Assembly (NCBI RefSeq): GCF_009870125.1
Contig: NC_046679.1
Span: 27,156,001 to 27,220,000, forward strand
Direction of reading: 5' to 3'
Length of the DNA stretch: 64,000 bases
Origin: Drosophila pseudoobscura
Lineage: Eukaryota > Arthropoda > Insecta > Diptera > Drosophilidae
Under the pieces are notes generated by a model that saw only the letters and a program-made list of their open reading frames with translations, was not told the DNA's origin and ran no database searches. This document shows positions 12,301 to 23,187 of this stretch, in pieces (within the stretch, counting starts at the first letter, position 1; every line of letters begins with the position of its first letter). The position numbers and the translations under genes are program-made.

Positions 12301-13575
12301 CGTGTATTTTTGTTAGTTTTTCTATTGAATCAACAATGTGGTAGTGCCTGCTGTCTGGCTCAAAGTCGATGTCGATCAATAAATTAACATGCACATTTGC
12401 ATTTAATTAAATTTCAATTCAATGGTATTTTTGCCATGCATTTTTGTGATTCAAACAGAAAATTAATGGGGCATGGGGGTAACGTCGAATGTACATCAAT
12501 CAAATGGGGGAAAATATAAGTAGACAAGCGGGAAAGAGATACTATGAGACTGTAAGGTACCCATCATTTAGAAAGGGGGAAACGAAACGCTGAAGGACCG
12601 TTGAGATATGCTGCATTACGCGGTGATCTGTGTATCCAAATCGGTAGTGTATAAGCAGGAAATAAAAATGAGAGCCCATAATCATTTCTATGTTAATATT
12701 CATGTTTGGAATTTTAATAATAGTTTGGGCAAAATGGATTCTCCGAATCCCAAATTTTATATCCCCCCACAAAATACTTTAAAGGGTAATATGGAAGAAC
12801 AAGGAATTCCTTTGAGATCCCACCTTTGTACAATTCCACGCACACCTTGCTCTTTTCAAAAAATAATTGCATTTTTTCTTCCACCTATAAATATGATACG
12901 AGAGCGGTAGAAAGCGCCTGCGCCTTCAACTTTTGGCAAGTGAAACGAATATATAGATATTTGCTATTACTAATATTATAGTGTATTCTCTCTGGCAAAC
13001 AATGTGGACATGACATGCTCGAGACAAGTGTAAAACATCATTCAAAATGCAACATTTTAGCCAGAGAAAGAGAGGGAGAAACACTCGACAGAGATCGCAA
13101 AATATACCGAAAAGTCACTCAAGAGATACAAAAATCTACAGCTCAAGAGTGGAAAAGCTTTTCCATTCTCTTTTCTTTATATATTCGATTGTTTATCAGT
13201 ATATTTATAGAACAAATGTATATACTTAAAGGTAAACAATTTGTTGGAATAAAACTTACCCTCTTGGAGCTCTTTTCTATTTCCTTTTCAAAATCTGTTA
13301 GTGCCGTCAGAGTCACGTGTGTATCCTTAATCAATTCGCGAAATGAACTATAGATTTATAGAAACAGAAATCAATAAATATTTTGTACAGAGATGATTGA
13401 TTTTTTGGGTAAGAAAATAGGTCTCATACGATGTTAGTCGATTCGATTGATAATTTCTACAATTAAACAAACTCGGTTCTCCGTTGAGAGCCGTTTACAA
13501 CTATTAAACAAATTACAAAATGATAATTATCGGAGGTATAGGCATTCCGCTGTTCGCTGGTAAGCGTATCATTTA
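9351..13575. other. non-coding, AT-rich stretch between Mlp84B and Alh exons
   Basis: No coding exon is convincing on either strand. Upstream of Mlp84B lies a series of degenerate repeats of about 85-95 bp. A shared GTTTTAGCACATRTCTAAAT block occurs at about 9588 and 9670. A GATCTAAACTG ... TTTAGTAYAC block recurs near 11198, 11291, 11382 and 11471. This stretch should hold the Mlp84B promoter and muscle enhancers, and probably intronic DNA of Alh. I found no perfect MEF2 site. Confidence 0.5.
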
Positions 13576-13663
13576 TCAGTGGACATTGGGAAACCTTTCT
13601 AAACTAAATTTGGAAAAATTGTAACATATAAAAGACCTTTTCTTTGCCGTTCTCGTAGCCCAC

Positions 13664-15909
13664 CTATTGCTATCGTCCAAGGCTGATGGAGCGATGAGTG
13701 GTGGGCCACTGCCACTGCCGCTTGACTGCTTCACCGAATCGGCTTTACGCTTTTTCGATGCCACACTCGTGGTTTGTGTGGGATTGCTGGCGGAAGACGA
13801 CGACGAGGTTGCTGCAGATGATGAGGAGGCCTTGCTTGTGGTCAAATTAGTGGCCACAGTGGAGGAGACTGTTCCTCCTCCGCTTAAGCCCTGGCCCAGG
13901 CCTGCAGTCAGATTACTTGCAGACGAACCAGCGCCTGGTAAAGTGTCAGCACTGCTGCTTGCCGCAATGACCGAAGAAGAGTCATTCAAATTACTGCTGC
14001 CCGGACGTAGTTCTGTACCGAAACCCGTGCTGCGGCTGCTGCTGGTATTCAGATGAGTGCTCACATTGCTGCCTGCTCCTCCATTCGTACTTAGGTTTTG
14101 GGCATGATTCGAGATATTGGCTGATGCAGCGGCGAATAGGGCAGCCACAGGGCTGCTTACAGCGGCAGAACCAATGGCGGCTGTTAGAGTTGACGAACTG
14201 TTGCTCGGCTGGGTATTGCTGCTGCTGGATGTGCTGATACTCGAACTGCTGCTTGTGGCACTTGGCATTTGAATGGGTGTGGTGTCCTTGTTTTTCAATA
14301 ACTTCGACGAAGACTTCTCCCGCGACGAAGAGGAGCTAGTAGATGTTGAGGTGGCTGTTGAATTCGATAAGCTGCTGCTCGTGCTGCTGCTAGGGGGATT
14401 GTTTCCGCTGTCCTTGCTGCTATCCTTTTCCTTGCTTGAATTGGATTGCTTGCTCAAGCTTTTGCTATGCTTGTCCTTGTAGCTGCTGCTACTGCTCGAA
14501 CTGCTGGCCGAGGATTTTGTTGTGGTGGCTGCCGATGTTGTCGACTGACTGGTGGCGGCGGCCTTCTGAGAGCCAGAGCCACTGCCGGAGGAAGGTAGAT
14601 TTATTGCACTTATGCTGCCACCGGCCACGTTTCCGCCAGCAGCTGCTGCTGCTCCTGTGCCAGCCGGCAGACTGGTACTGGTACTATTACTAATATTGCT
14701 AGTGCTACTACTCGCTGGTAGTAGGCTTCCTCCGACTGGCAGATTACTGCCTCCGCCCGAACCTGCGGAACTGGAGGTGGGATTCACCACTCCCGTGGAT
14801 GATGATGAGGAGCTGCTGCTGCTGCTGCTCGATGACTTGCCCGATGCATTGCTCTTGCGCTGCTTGGACGATGAGGACACACCACTGCCGCTGCCGCCTC
14901 CGGAGACTGCCCCCAAAGAGCTGGCGTTCAAGGCACTACTGTTGGCACTGCTGCAGCCGCTGCTGCTGCTGGTTATCTTAATGCTCGTTGCCGAGGTAGC
15001 TGATGCATTCATTGTGGAGTCAATATCCTTCTCGGGCGACGAACACGAATCGGATGAGGTGTCATGTTGTATGGGTTTGTATGGCGGTATGGTTTTGACG
15101 TTGCCGCCCTTTTTCTGCAAAGTTGCAATCATATTAGTGTGGAGATCATAATTATATTCCCCCCACATACTCACCAGTTTGCTATAATGATGCTGGCAAT
15201 AGCCGCAGTACTTCACATTATCTAAATAGTTGCCTGCCTCCTCGCAGAGCAGACCCAGGCTCTGGGCGCATGTGACATGGAATTGTTGCTTGCAATTGGA
15301 TTTGTTGCACTGCATGCAGGCACCCTTGGTGGAACGGCCACTTTTTCCAATCTCCATGCAAATGTAGCAGGCTGTAAAATACCAAATTCTATATCAAATC
15401 CCAGCTCTAAAGAACACCATTTCCACTCACCTTTGTGGAAGCGTTCCTCCGGTATCTGCGATATGAGTATAGGCTCCATGGTGGTGACATTACCGAATCG
15501 CACTTCGGGTATATACAGAGCACACACCACATGTGCCCATTTGTTTTGATCTGTTTTCTTGAGCGCCCCGTCCTTTGAGGGGCACAAATGGCAATGGACG
15601 CGGGAGGCGGGCTCTTGGGATTCACATTTGCGACAATACCAGGGTCCGGTGGGGACCGTCACGATGCCATAGCATGCCTGATGCACGGCAACCATGCAGT
15701 TTTGGCCGTCACAGTAGACGAGCGGGTTCTCCGGCCACCCCCGCTCGTCCGAACAAACACAACAGCCGCCCACCATTTCCTTCATATCGTCCAGCTTGAA
15801 CTTTTTAATCTTGACGAGTTTTTTGTTCAAGTTTGCGGAGTGAATGGTGTCGTCTTTGCTGGAGTCTAGCTCCAGTTTTGCATTGAATGAAGATGGAATT
15901 GTGTTGGAA
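13664..15909 (-). CDS. Alh: Alhambra (AF10/AF17 homologue), N-terminal exons only
   Basis: Three exons are read: 15909-15431, 15371-15175 and 15114-13664. A PHD finger begins CCVCSDERGWPENPLVYCDG and is followed by an extended PHD whose CYICMEIG and CNKSNCKQQFHVTC segments match AF10/AF17, cofactors that recruit DOT1L and act in chromatin. Junction phases fit (K|A, then L|KKGGNVKT). Exon 3 encodes a long Ser-rich, low-complexity stretch up to a donor at 13664/13663 (AG|GTGGGC). The first ATG of the family core (MKEMVGGCC) is at 15785; the open frame continues upstream to a CAG acceptor at 15910, so an earlier coding exon is possible. The octapeptide and leucine-zipper C-terminus of AF10 proteins was not found in the window. 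Reading through the donor adds 29 residues, to a stop at 13576. Confidence 0.88.
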
Positions 15910-18330
15910 CTGCAAAAAGGATGAGGAGAAAGAAATATACGTATTATTCCCGGTTTCTTTACCGATAAAGCGGCGCCAAGCTATCGATATTGACGGAGGT
16001 GTCGCATTGCAGTGTGCATGGAGTGTAGTGTAATTCGAGCATTATGCAATTAAAATCTGGTGGCCTTCAATACAAGTGTCTGAGAGTGAGATAGCACACG
16101 GCAAGGTGTCAAACAAAGAAGGTAAGGCAGTCAGACAACTGTCCTGCACACCTGCTTCGGTATGCGAGAGCTTCACAATGAGAGCGAGAGGGTAGTAAAA
16201 TAGGCTACCCGAAGAGCAGGCATGCCTTACCTTCACTTTAAGATACCTTGGGGCATGGGCTCCACTCGCAAAATATTGACACACGCAATAACACACATTC
16301 ACACAATGGCACTGTTGTACATGAAAATCTCTCAATGTCAAGGTAATTTCGCCGACGTTTTAATAAGCCACGCAATTCTTTTCTGTTGAATCATTTATGT
16401 AAATAAAAATGACCATAAACAACTCAGCACACGTTGCCACCGCATATTGATATTTAATTTATTGACGGTGATAAAAACGGTCAACAAATTTTGGTAACAT
16501 TCACTCACACTCAAAAAAACCTACGCGTACGCACACACACACACATTAAACACCCGAGGCATTCCATTGGTTGCTGGTTCATTGAACTTGAACGAAAAAT
16601 CGCTCTCTCGATATAAACAAAAGGCAGCACCAAAAATAAAACAGGAAAAACGCTGCATTACAAATCAGGGGCTAATTTTGGTTCCACTGTGCAGCAGCTA
16701 CATACATACATACATGCACAGGAACATAAGTAGCGGGATTATGTGGGTCGCCGCCGCAGCATCTGCAGAGATTTCACAATAATAGTATTAACGGCATGCG
16801 GGCGCTGTTTCTGCTTCATTCATGCATATGGGCTTTCTTTAGTATGTGTGTGTGTGTGTTTGCGTGTGAGCGAGAGTTGAAGTTCTTATTCTACCGTTAT
16901 TGGGTCAACGTGTTGCCAACTGCCGAAAAACACACCGACTGCGCGAGAACTTTAACTTTAACGGTGTAAAAGCACACAACACACACACACACGCACACGC
17001 GCACACCTCTATGCATGAAACGAGGCCGCCGCTCTGCACGCCGCTTTTGTAATGTTTACAATAATGGGGCGACGGATAGAGAAGGGGGAGCAATGCACTT
17101 TCCACGGAGCACGCCTACAGATCACATAGCCAGATACATACACACAAACATACAACACACATATACAGAAGATGTTACATATATGCGTACATCTGTACAT
17201 ATATAAAATGCCGCAAAAGGGGGCGCGTTAGGTGCTTTTGGGGGAGGAATATAAGCGACATGGCACTCTACTCTATATATTTTCTTCCTTCTAAAGATGC
17301 TCTCAATGGAGGGGGGGGGCGAGTGGAGTCAATGGGGCGGCTAGAGTGCGAGGGTGGTTTCCCACATCCGTTTTTCTCGCTTAAAGCATGTTAAATTTCT
17401 CCAAACGGAAAATGTGTGTATACTCGAAGCTTGAATTTATTGATTTTTTTGGGAAAATTGCTTTAAATTTGTACCGTACACACAAAAAACACGGCTTTAA
17501 AACGTCATCAAAAGGCAAATTGTATAAAAAAACTAGTTTCGGGCGAGGGCAAAATGCGCGCGGTCAAAAGTGGTCAAGCAACGCATATAAAGAAATATCT
17601 CTTTTTTTTGGGAGCGTCGGTTGGGGGGAGGGAGGGAGGTTCACCAAAAACTTGAAATTCTTTCCACTCTTTTTTTGTTACACTATTTTCACACAGTAAT
17701 ATGTAGATTTCTGATTGGGGCGCTAACAAAACACCTTTTCACACAGCGAATATTGATTTTCTTTACCCAATTTGACACTTGAGCTGAACTTTAACCAGCC
17801 TTATCGAGCTGGTCGTGCACTTGTCGTTTATTGGGCTGTTAGTTTACTTTTTCCCAAATATTTTCACGGTTTTATCGTCCCAACAGCCGCCCACGAGAAG
17901 CAAACGCACGCAAGTAAAATAATCAACACACGAACAAAAAAAAGGCGCTGAACATCCACCAGCACCGTACAACAACAACAACAACAACAACAACGACTGT
18001 ATTTACAACACCAACACACACCTTGTAACTTGTTTGTTGTTGTTTCGCTCGCACATCAGGAGCGAGCGTGCAAGCCTGAGAGAGACAACACCACCTGCTC
18101 TGTATACAAATGCAATAGACGATTTTCCCTATCGATGCGCGATACTTGTAACAACAAACCAACAACGCGAATTTGTTAGCCACCTTAACTAGATTGCGGT
18201 ATTCTAATTGCTATAATTCTGCAAGTGGGAGTTTTCCCGAGAAAACTCTCGGCTCGATACGTTTTTTTTTTGCTACTTAATATCCGCGACCGTCAGTGTG
18301 ACCGCGAAATTGATGGATATACGGTCTGAC
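15910..18330. other. non-coding: 5' intron/UTR of Alh
   Basis: No coding exon is supported. A perfect DRE (TATCGATA) lies at 15982-15989, and a CAA-repeat tract lies at about 17970-17996. Microsatellites of CA type occur near 16530, 16845 and 16980-17000. The stretch most likely carries the first intron(s) and untranslated leader of Alh, whose promoter motif lies at about 18.3 kb. Confidence 0.5.
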
Positions 18331-18362
18331 TTTCAGAAATATACCGAAAATACGTCACAGTT
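18294..18362 (-). promoter_or_regulatory. Alh core promoter: Motif 1 plus GGTATATTT array
   Basis: On the minus strand, CGGTCACACTG at 18304-18294 matches the fly core promoter Motif 1 (YGGTCACACTR, bound by M1BP). Just upstream, at 18362-18320, is ACGTATTTTCGGTATATTTCTG followed by AAAGTCAGACCG. TTCGGTATATTT fits Ohler motif 6 (KTYRGTATWTTT). This arrangement is typical of TATA-less housekeeping promoters. It points towards Alh, 2.4 kb away, which implies a long 5' intron. Confidence 0.6.
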
Positions 18363-18668
18363 CCAAAATATTCAGTAAATTACTGATGAATTATTTGTAT
18401 TCAAGTTCCATCATTTACTCACGATTTCTATATTGGTGCATGGGACAAGAAGGTGAAGCCCATAAGTCGTGATAAAAAACGCTGGAGAATACTATAAAAA
18501 GTATAAAACTGGCAAGGTGTGGGAGCTAGACATGGTGGCAAAAAAATTAGTGTGACAGTATATAATTACATCAGTGATTTTATCTCGGCTGATTTTAGCT
18601 CAAAAATCCATAAAAGTCCTTTACGTCTTTAATAAAGGTGGTTCAATTGGGCTAAGTTCGTTTTTTCA

Positions 18669-18730
18669 TCGGTATATTTACGGTATGTTTTGAAAATGAG
18701 ACGGTATATTTGTGAAGGTCGGACCGCATA
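18669..18730 (+). promoter_or_regulatory. secernin gene core promoter array
   Basis: CGGTATATTTACGGTATG, then ACGGTATATTTGTG and GGTCGGACCG, lie 107 bp before the secernin ATG. The order (two GGTATATTT blocks, then a GGTCA/G-ACCG block) repeats that seen before other genes in this window. It corresponds to Ohler motif 6 followed by a diverged Motif 1. Confidence 0.55.
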
Positions 18731-18837
18731 TTCGGTCGAAAAGCTCCCAAACAGCTGAGGGGAAAAATCAATTTTGCAACTCCAACGTCGTCTGTTTTCT
18801 GGTTCTGTGCATTTTAAAGCGTTAAAAACCCGTAAAA

Positions 18838-20034
18838 ATGTCCTCTAACGGCGAGTGCTTTGTTGTTCTGCCTGCCAACTGTGTCTCTGGTACCCTAATT
18901 GTTGGCCGCAATGCGGAGGACGAGGCATCTGTTGGCGTTGCAGAAGAAGTATGCTACTATGATGTCAGCGACGTCATAGGGGAGGGGAAGGTAAAACTTC
19001 AATTCTTGAAACTCGAACTCGATCAATGACTCACGCCTCATTTGCACTGTTAACAGACTGATGGCGGAGCCGCTGCTGAATCGAGCAACGAAGACGCCTT
19101 GCGTGTTATATTGCAAAAACCTAAGCCCGGTCTATGGGGCGGTGATTTCGGGGCCAACGAACGCGGCGTGGCCGTAGGCCTCACCTGGACGGATGGCGAG
19201 GAGGATGCCAAAGACAACGATAGCCTGCTGGGCACGGATATAGTACGGTATGTTTCAAATCAGGCTCTCTTTCTAAGCTCTCTTTAAATGATACATGAAC
19301 GTTTTAGATTGACTTTGGCCGTGTCTAGCGATGTGGAGGCTGCCGTGGACCGTATTGGGCTGCTGGTTGCTACCCACGGCCATGATAAAACCAAGCTCAA
19401 TTTTATAGCGTGTGATTCCACTGCCGCCTGGCTCATCAGCTGTGCCGGAAAGGTCTGGGCCGCCGAGAAGGTGGAGTCTAGCTTTCTGCGGCTGCCCAGT
19501 GGCGGTCTGACTGTGACCACCACCATCAACAAGTCCAGTGAGGGTCTGGACGCAGAGGCCAGCTTTGCAGCGGCCCACGATGCCGAGGCACAGCCACCAG
19601 CCGAGGATTGGTGCGGCCCCAAGCCATCGGGCGATGGCACCTACACTCAACACGATATGTTCGAGACGCTGCGCGCCGCCAGCAACGAGAGTAGCTCCAG
19701 AGCGGCCACTGTTTCTGTGCTCTCGGCCAAGGGGATATGCTGTCATTGGTTTACGGCCACGCCCAATGCAGCCGAATCTGTGTTCAAGCCGTTCGTTTTC
19801 GCCCCCAAGCCTCGGATCTCGCCACTTACTGCAGTACAGTCAGAGGCTGAACTAACGCTCCTACACAAATTACATTCGCAGCGCAAGCCAGCGGCCCTGG
19901 AGCACTTGCGCAGTCTGGAGCGCTCTTGTGTGGACGAGTTGAACAATTACTTTTCGCTGCAGGATCATGCGAGCGACGAGCTGGACGAGCTGCTCAAGGA
20001 CTGTGTCGAGGCGGAGGTTAAATTCTATCGCTAA
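18838..20034 (+). CDS. secernin-like protein (peptidase family C69)
   Basis: Three exons (18838-18990, 19057-19247, 19308-20034) give 356 residues. The N-terminus, GECFVVLPANCVSGTLIVGRN, aligns with the secernin opening CDxFVALPP...FGKNSD, in which the cysteine (here Cys7) is the presumed N-terminal nucleophile. Family blocks LWGGDFGANERGVAVG, LLGTDIVRL and WLISCAGKVWAAEKV are also clear. Secernins are cytosolic Ntn-hydrolase-fold proteins related to dipeptidases; secernin-1 has a role in exocytosis, while enzymatic activity in animals is uncertain. Both intron phases keep the frame (K|T; R split as CG|A). The usual FGKNSDR stretch reads VGRNAEDE here, so the active-site environment is altered. 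The gene is shorter than the vertebrate proteins of about 410-420 residues. Confidence 0.85.
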
Positions 20035-20570
20035 ACGATACTACAAATATTGATATTCCAAAAAACAAAAACTAGCTTGCAAGCGCCTCTATTGAGCCTT
20101 GGGATTTGACTCTGATGCATTTTTGATAGGCTATATCCAAAAACAAATGACTCTCTTGTGCAATCTTTCAATCGATTTTAATTTCGTTTAGTTTTTATGC
20201 TTTTGCGTGATATTTAAATAGTTATTTATTTACACCCATCTCTCATCTTGACTTAATTTTGAAAACGAGTATTATTATGTGACATTCCAGTCTTAGTTTC
20301 ATTTAAAACTTGCATTAAAATATTTAAATATATATACACATATAAACATATAATAATATATGGCTCTCAAATAAACGCATAAATCTGCATTTATAATAAA
20401 AAGTGACTGGGCCTTAATCGGTATTTTGGGGGACTGAGCAAGAACTCCAATAATAAATTAACCAATGTTCATCTGTATTAGAGATTGATTCATTCTTTCC
20501 CCGACACAATCCCTTTAGTGTTTAAACAAACCAAACATCTACTTCATTGCCATATATTTACACATATTTT
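20035..20570. other. convergent 3' flanks of secernin and ELMOD genes
   Basis: This short AT-rich gap lies between two stop codons facing each other. It contains AATAAA-type hexamers on the plus strand near 20368 (CAAATAAACG) and TTTATT on the plus strand near 20223 (an AATAAA for the minus-strand gene). No gene is seen. Confidence 0.5.
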
Positions 20571-21579
20571 TTAGACGGATTCTACAACCAAATTAGTTTT
20601 AAAAATTGTATTCTCATTGTGCAGGGCCTCTAATTTGGTGATTTCAAACGCCTGATAGATCTCACGAAAATCCATTATATTGCGCGGATCGCTTTCCATC
20701 CAGAATCGATCAAATTCAAAGAATAGGTAGCAATACAATTTATGGAAATCCTCTATAGTGTTAAAGTCCTGCTTATGCAGGGCCACCACATTATAGAAGT
20801 GTGTCTTTGCTTGGCCGGTCTTCACTAGATTGTAGGCCATCGAAGTAAGATTGATGCCAACAATTGCATAAGTGTAACCGCGTGTGGGATGCATCGAGTG
20901 GAGCAGCACATGCTTCGCGGCATCGTTGTAGGCGCTGGCGAAATACAGCAAATTTTCCAGTCCGAGCATGCCCATGCCTCGGAAATCCGTCTTGGGATCA
21001 TCGCCCTGGAAGCCAATGTCTTGCCATTGTTTGCTTACGCGTCCAGTTAGCGGCGCCTCTGGCATCAGCAGTTGCCAAAGCTCCAACAGCTTGTATTCGT
21101 GCTCGGGGTTATCCGAATCGTATTTCTCGGCCCGCAGTTGCTCTATCTGGTACATCAGACGCCTGTAGCCCCAAATGGTGGACACACAATTGATAAAGAG
21201 TCGGGAAAAGTCCGGATGGGCATTGTTTTTAATGCGCTTTGCCTGCATAACAACGCGTGCGGCACGGAAGGCTACATAATGCATAAATTGATTAGAAAAA
21301 TGGAGACCAGAGATTTTCTAAAGACTTACAGAACTCCAGGAGATTCCTGTTGTCAGCATAGGGTGCTACCTCATCCAGGTCGTGAACCATGCGCTTTATT
21401 TCATACGATTTGGACAATGTCAGGGATCTTTCCACTTGTCGCGTCCGACTGGCCCCCGCCCGGGCTCCATAGCAGACTCTCTGCAGCTCCGATAGTCGGG
21501 TAAAGGCGTGCAAAAACCATTTAATAAACGGCCTTATATAGCTAAATATAAAGGGCAACAATCTGTCTAGTAAAAACAT
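20571..21579 (-). CDS. ELMO domain-containing protein (ELMOD1/2 type)
   Basis: Two exons (21579-21330 and 21271-20571) encode 316 residues; the junction TT(C)T|CC gives EF-S-FRAARV in frame. The ELMO domain occupies roughly the C-terminal two thirds. It carries the diagnostic block WQDIGFQGDDPKTDFRG with the MGMLGL continuation; the Arg in DFRGMG is the catalytic residue of ELMOD GAPs acting on Arl/Arf GTPases. The N-terminus is hydrophobic (LLDRLLPFIFSYIRPFIKWF), consistent with membrane or lipid-droplet association as reported for ELMOD2. I take the ATG at 21579; an upstream in-frame TTG is not preferred. The gene is divergent from the DUF4806-like gene and convergent with the secernin gene. 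D. melanogaster CG10068 is probably the orthologue, from memory. Confidence 0.9.
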
Positions 21580-21740
21580 TATGACTATAAGACTTCTTCT
21601 GAAAATCGTCAAAGTTACGAATTCGTTTGTTTGCCTATTCGTTGCCAAGGCAACGTGGCCGCAATGATTTTGAATATTTTTTATAATCCCCTTTTTTACA
21701 AGTTGTCTTTTGTTTAAATTTAACTTGCAACAATAACAAT

Positions 21741-21800
21741 TCTGACAAATATACCGAAGCTACTTCATAAATTTCAGAATATACTATAATCATACTGACA
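21741..21800 (-). promoter_or_regulatory. ELMOD gene core promoter-like array
   Basis: On the minus strand the sequence reads GTCAGTATGATTATAGTATATTCTGAAA ... TTCGGTATATTTGTCAGA, about 160-220 bp upstream of the ELMOD ATG. TTCGGTATATTT fits Ohler motif 6. The downstream GTCAGA is a fragment of the GGTCA block seen at other genes here. The sequence is more degenerate than its counterparts. Confidence 0.4.
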
Positions 21801-21809
21801 TATTCAAGT

Positions 21810-21990
21810 TGCATCATATTCCTAGTTTTCGATATTCGGTTGAATATTACCAGCTAGCTAAAACCCCCAGCCCTGAACTCATAATTTAATCCGATTGCCT
21901 GATCTATTTCCTAAAAGACTGGTTAAAATTAAGTTTTCATCTTATTGCCTTGCTTATAGAATAAGGTTTAAACAAAAACGGTCAACAAAA
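21810..21990 (-). repeat. dispersed repeat family copy A
   Basis: The minus strand carries GTTTAAACCTTATTCTATAAGCAAGG, then a GGGCTG...TAATATTCAACCGAATATCGAAAA block ending in GGAATATGATG. The same ordered blocks occur at 22180-22360, 35585-36160 and 45440-46560. It lies upstream of the ELMOD gene in the direction of its transcription. The family is not identified; it has no coding capacity. Confidence 0.55.
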
Positions 21991-22066
21991 ATGTCCATTA
22001 AATTCATTTCATTACATGGGAACTACAAGCTAACTACACACTTGCTACATGTGAACTAAATTGAGC

Positions 22067-22100
22067 CACTAACCATACAGTATATACTGTATGGTTAGTG
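22067..22100. repeat. perfect 34-bp palindrome
   Basis: CACTAACCATACAGTAT is followed immediately by its exact reverse complement, ATACTGTATGGTTAGTG, with no spacer. It sits between repeat copies A and B, which face away from each other, in the divergent promoter interval of ELMOD and the DUF4806-like gene. Perfect palindromes of this length are unlikely by chance and can extrude as cruciforms. Confidence 0.95.
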
Positions 22101-22179
22101 ATTGAGCAGACGGTATATTTACGGTATGTTGATATTTTATCAACAATTTTACGCTGCCACCTTTTTTTCTTTGTTTTTT

Positions 22180-22360
22180 TGTTGGCCTTTTTTGTTTAAG
22201 ACTTGTTTTGGATACAATACAATAAAAATGAGTACTTAAAAATAGCTAACCTTGTGGAACATTTATTCATAAATGACATTAAATTATGTGGGCAGGGCTG
22301 AGGGTTCCATCCAGCTAGTAATATTCGACGGAATATAAAAAACCGGGAATATGTTTGATG
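22180..22360 (+). repeat. dispersed repeat family copy B
   Basis: Shared blocks in order: GTTTAAGACTTGTTTTGGATACAATACAATAAAAATGAG, CATTTATTCATAAATGACAT, AAATTATGTGGGCAGGGCTGAG and TAATATTCGACGGAATAT (each is one of several separate diagnostic segments). The copy runs directly into the promoter array at 22374-22440. It is in the same relative position and orientation as copy D before Gpn3. Confidence 0.65.
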
Positions 22361-22373
22361 GAACTTCTATAAT

Positions 22374-22440
22374 TCGTCAGTATATTTTTAAAATTAGACG
22401 GTATATTTTGGTATATTTCTGAGGGTCAGACCGTGTGTTT
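22374..22440 (+). promoter_or_regulatory. promoter array of the DUF4806-like gene
   Basis: CGTCAGTATATTTTT, ACGGTATATTTTGG, TATATTTCTGAGGGTCAGACCG: the same series as before Gpn3 and the secernin gene. Its right edge is only 10 bp from the hAT insertion at 22451. Without the insertion the array would end about 22 bp before the ATG at 23188. Confidence 0.55.
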
Positions 22441-22450
22441 ACCACTGTAC

Positions 22451-23167
22451 CAGTGTTGCCAGATTTTGAGCGTCAAAATAAGCTAGATTTTACAAAAACA
22501 CAAGCTAAAACAAGCTAAAAATTGTAAAAAACAGGAAAAAAATAAAAATAAAAAAAAACACATAGATAAACACATTTCTAATTGTGTTATTATTTTATCC
22601 AACTCGCTATTACTCGAATCGGTATATTTATCGCTGGAACGTATTAAATTTAAATATTTCTCCGGTAATTGGTAGTTGTGGCAACATTTGCCATGACGGC
22701 GCAATCCATATCTGTAAAATTCAAAAGAATTATAGTCGTATTCATCAGACAATTAAATATTACTAAAACAAACCTTATATTTAATATTGAGTTTAAGGAT
22801 TTAACAGTCATTTTGTTCCTAAGCTTGGTCTTAACGATATTTATTTGACTGATTACACATTCAATGGCAGCATTTGACCACGGTAGACTTAAAATTTCAA
22901 TGGCAAATAAAGCGATTTCTTCAAGAGGATTGTTTTTGCCAGCATCTTTATAAGTCAGTACTTCTGACCAAAGCTTTAAAATCTACAACAAATATACTTT
23001 TTGTTCGATTTGCCTAAAAATATATGTAGGATACAAAAAGGCAAACATAAACAGAGTGAAATTAAAAAAGGCTAGATTTAAGGCTATAAGCATTTTCATA
23101 ATTTTTCAAGCCTTTCCGTTTTCAAATAAGTAGATCTAGCCTTAAATAGGCTAAAATGGCAACACTG
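22451..23167 (-). mobile_element. hAT-type element, internally deleted, with 8-bp target duplication
   Basis: The element is 717 bp long. Its ends are CAGTGTTGCCA (22451-22461) and the exact inverse TGGCAACACTG (23157-23167). Both sides are flanked by the same octamer, CACTGTAC (22443-22450 and 23168-23175), the 8-bp duplication expected of hAT transposition. GCTAGATTT/GCTAAAA motifs recur just inside both ends, like hAT subterminal repeats. On the minus strand it retains the 3' part of a transposase gene, including the hAT C-terminal dimerisation region, but the catalytic core and N-terminus are gone. It must have been mobilised in trans. The intact ends and perfect duplication suggest insertion was not ancient. 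Confidence 0.9.
22483..22982 (-). pseudogene. hAT transposase 3' remnant (dimerisation domain)
   Basis: Two exons are read. The first, 22982-22774, follows a TTGTTGTAG acceptor and contains EIALFAIEILSLPWSNAAIE followed by CVISQINIVKTKLRNKM. The second, 22711-22483, is joined through AG|GTTTGT ... TTTTACAG|A and reads RYGLRRHGKCC. The spacing of SNAxxE, the IxxxKTKLRN segment and a leucine-rich end is the hAT-family C-terminal dimerisation region. Everything upstream is missing, so no transposase can be made. The frame is still open across the splice, again pointing to recent origin. It lies wholly inside the 717-bp element. Confidence 0.8.
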
Positions 23168-23187
23168 CACTGTACAAATGTGCAAAT

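Noticed and set aside
13667-15151. Several long plus-strand frames (129 and 179 codons) opposite Alh
   Set aside because: They are complements of Ser-codon runs (AGC/TCC) and read as Leu/Glu-rich low complexity.
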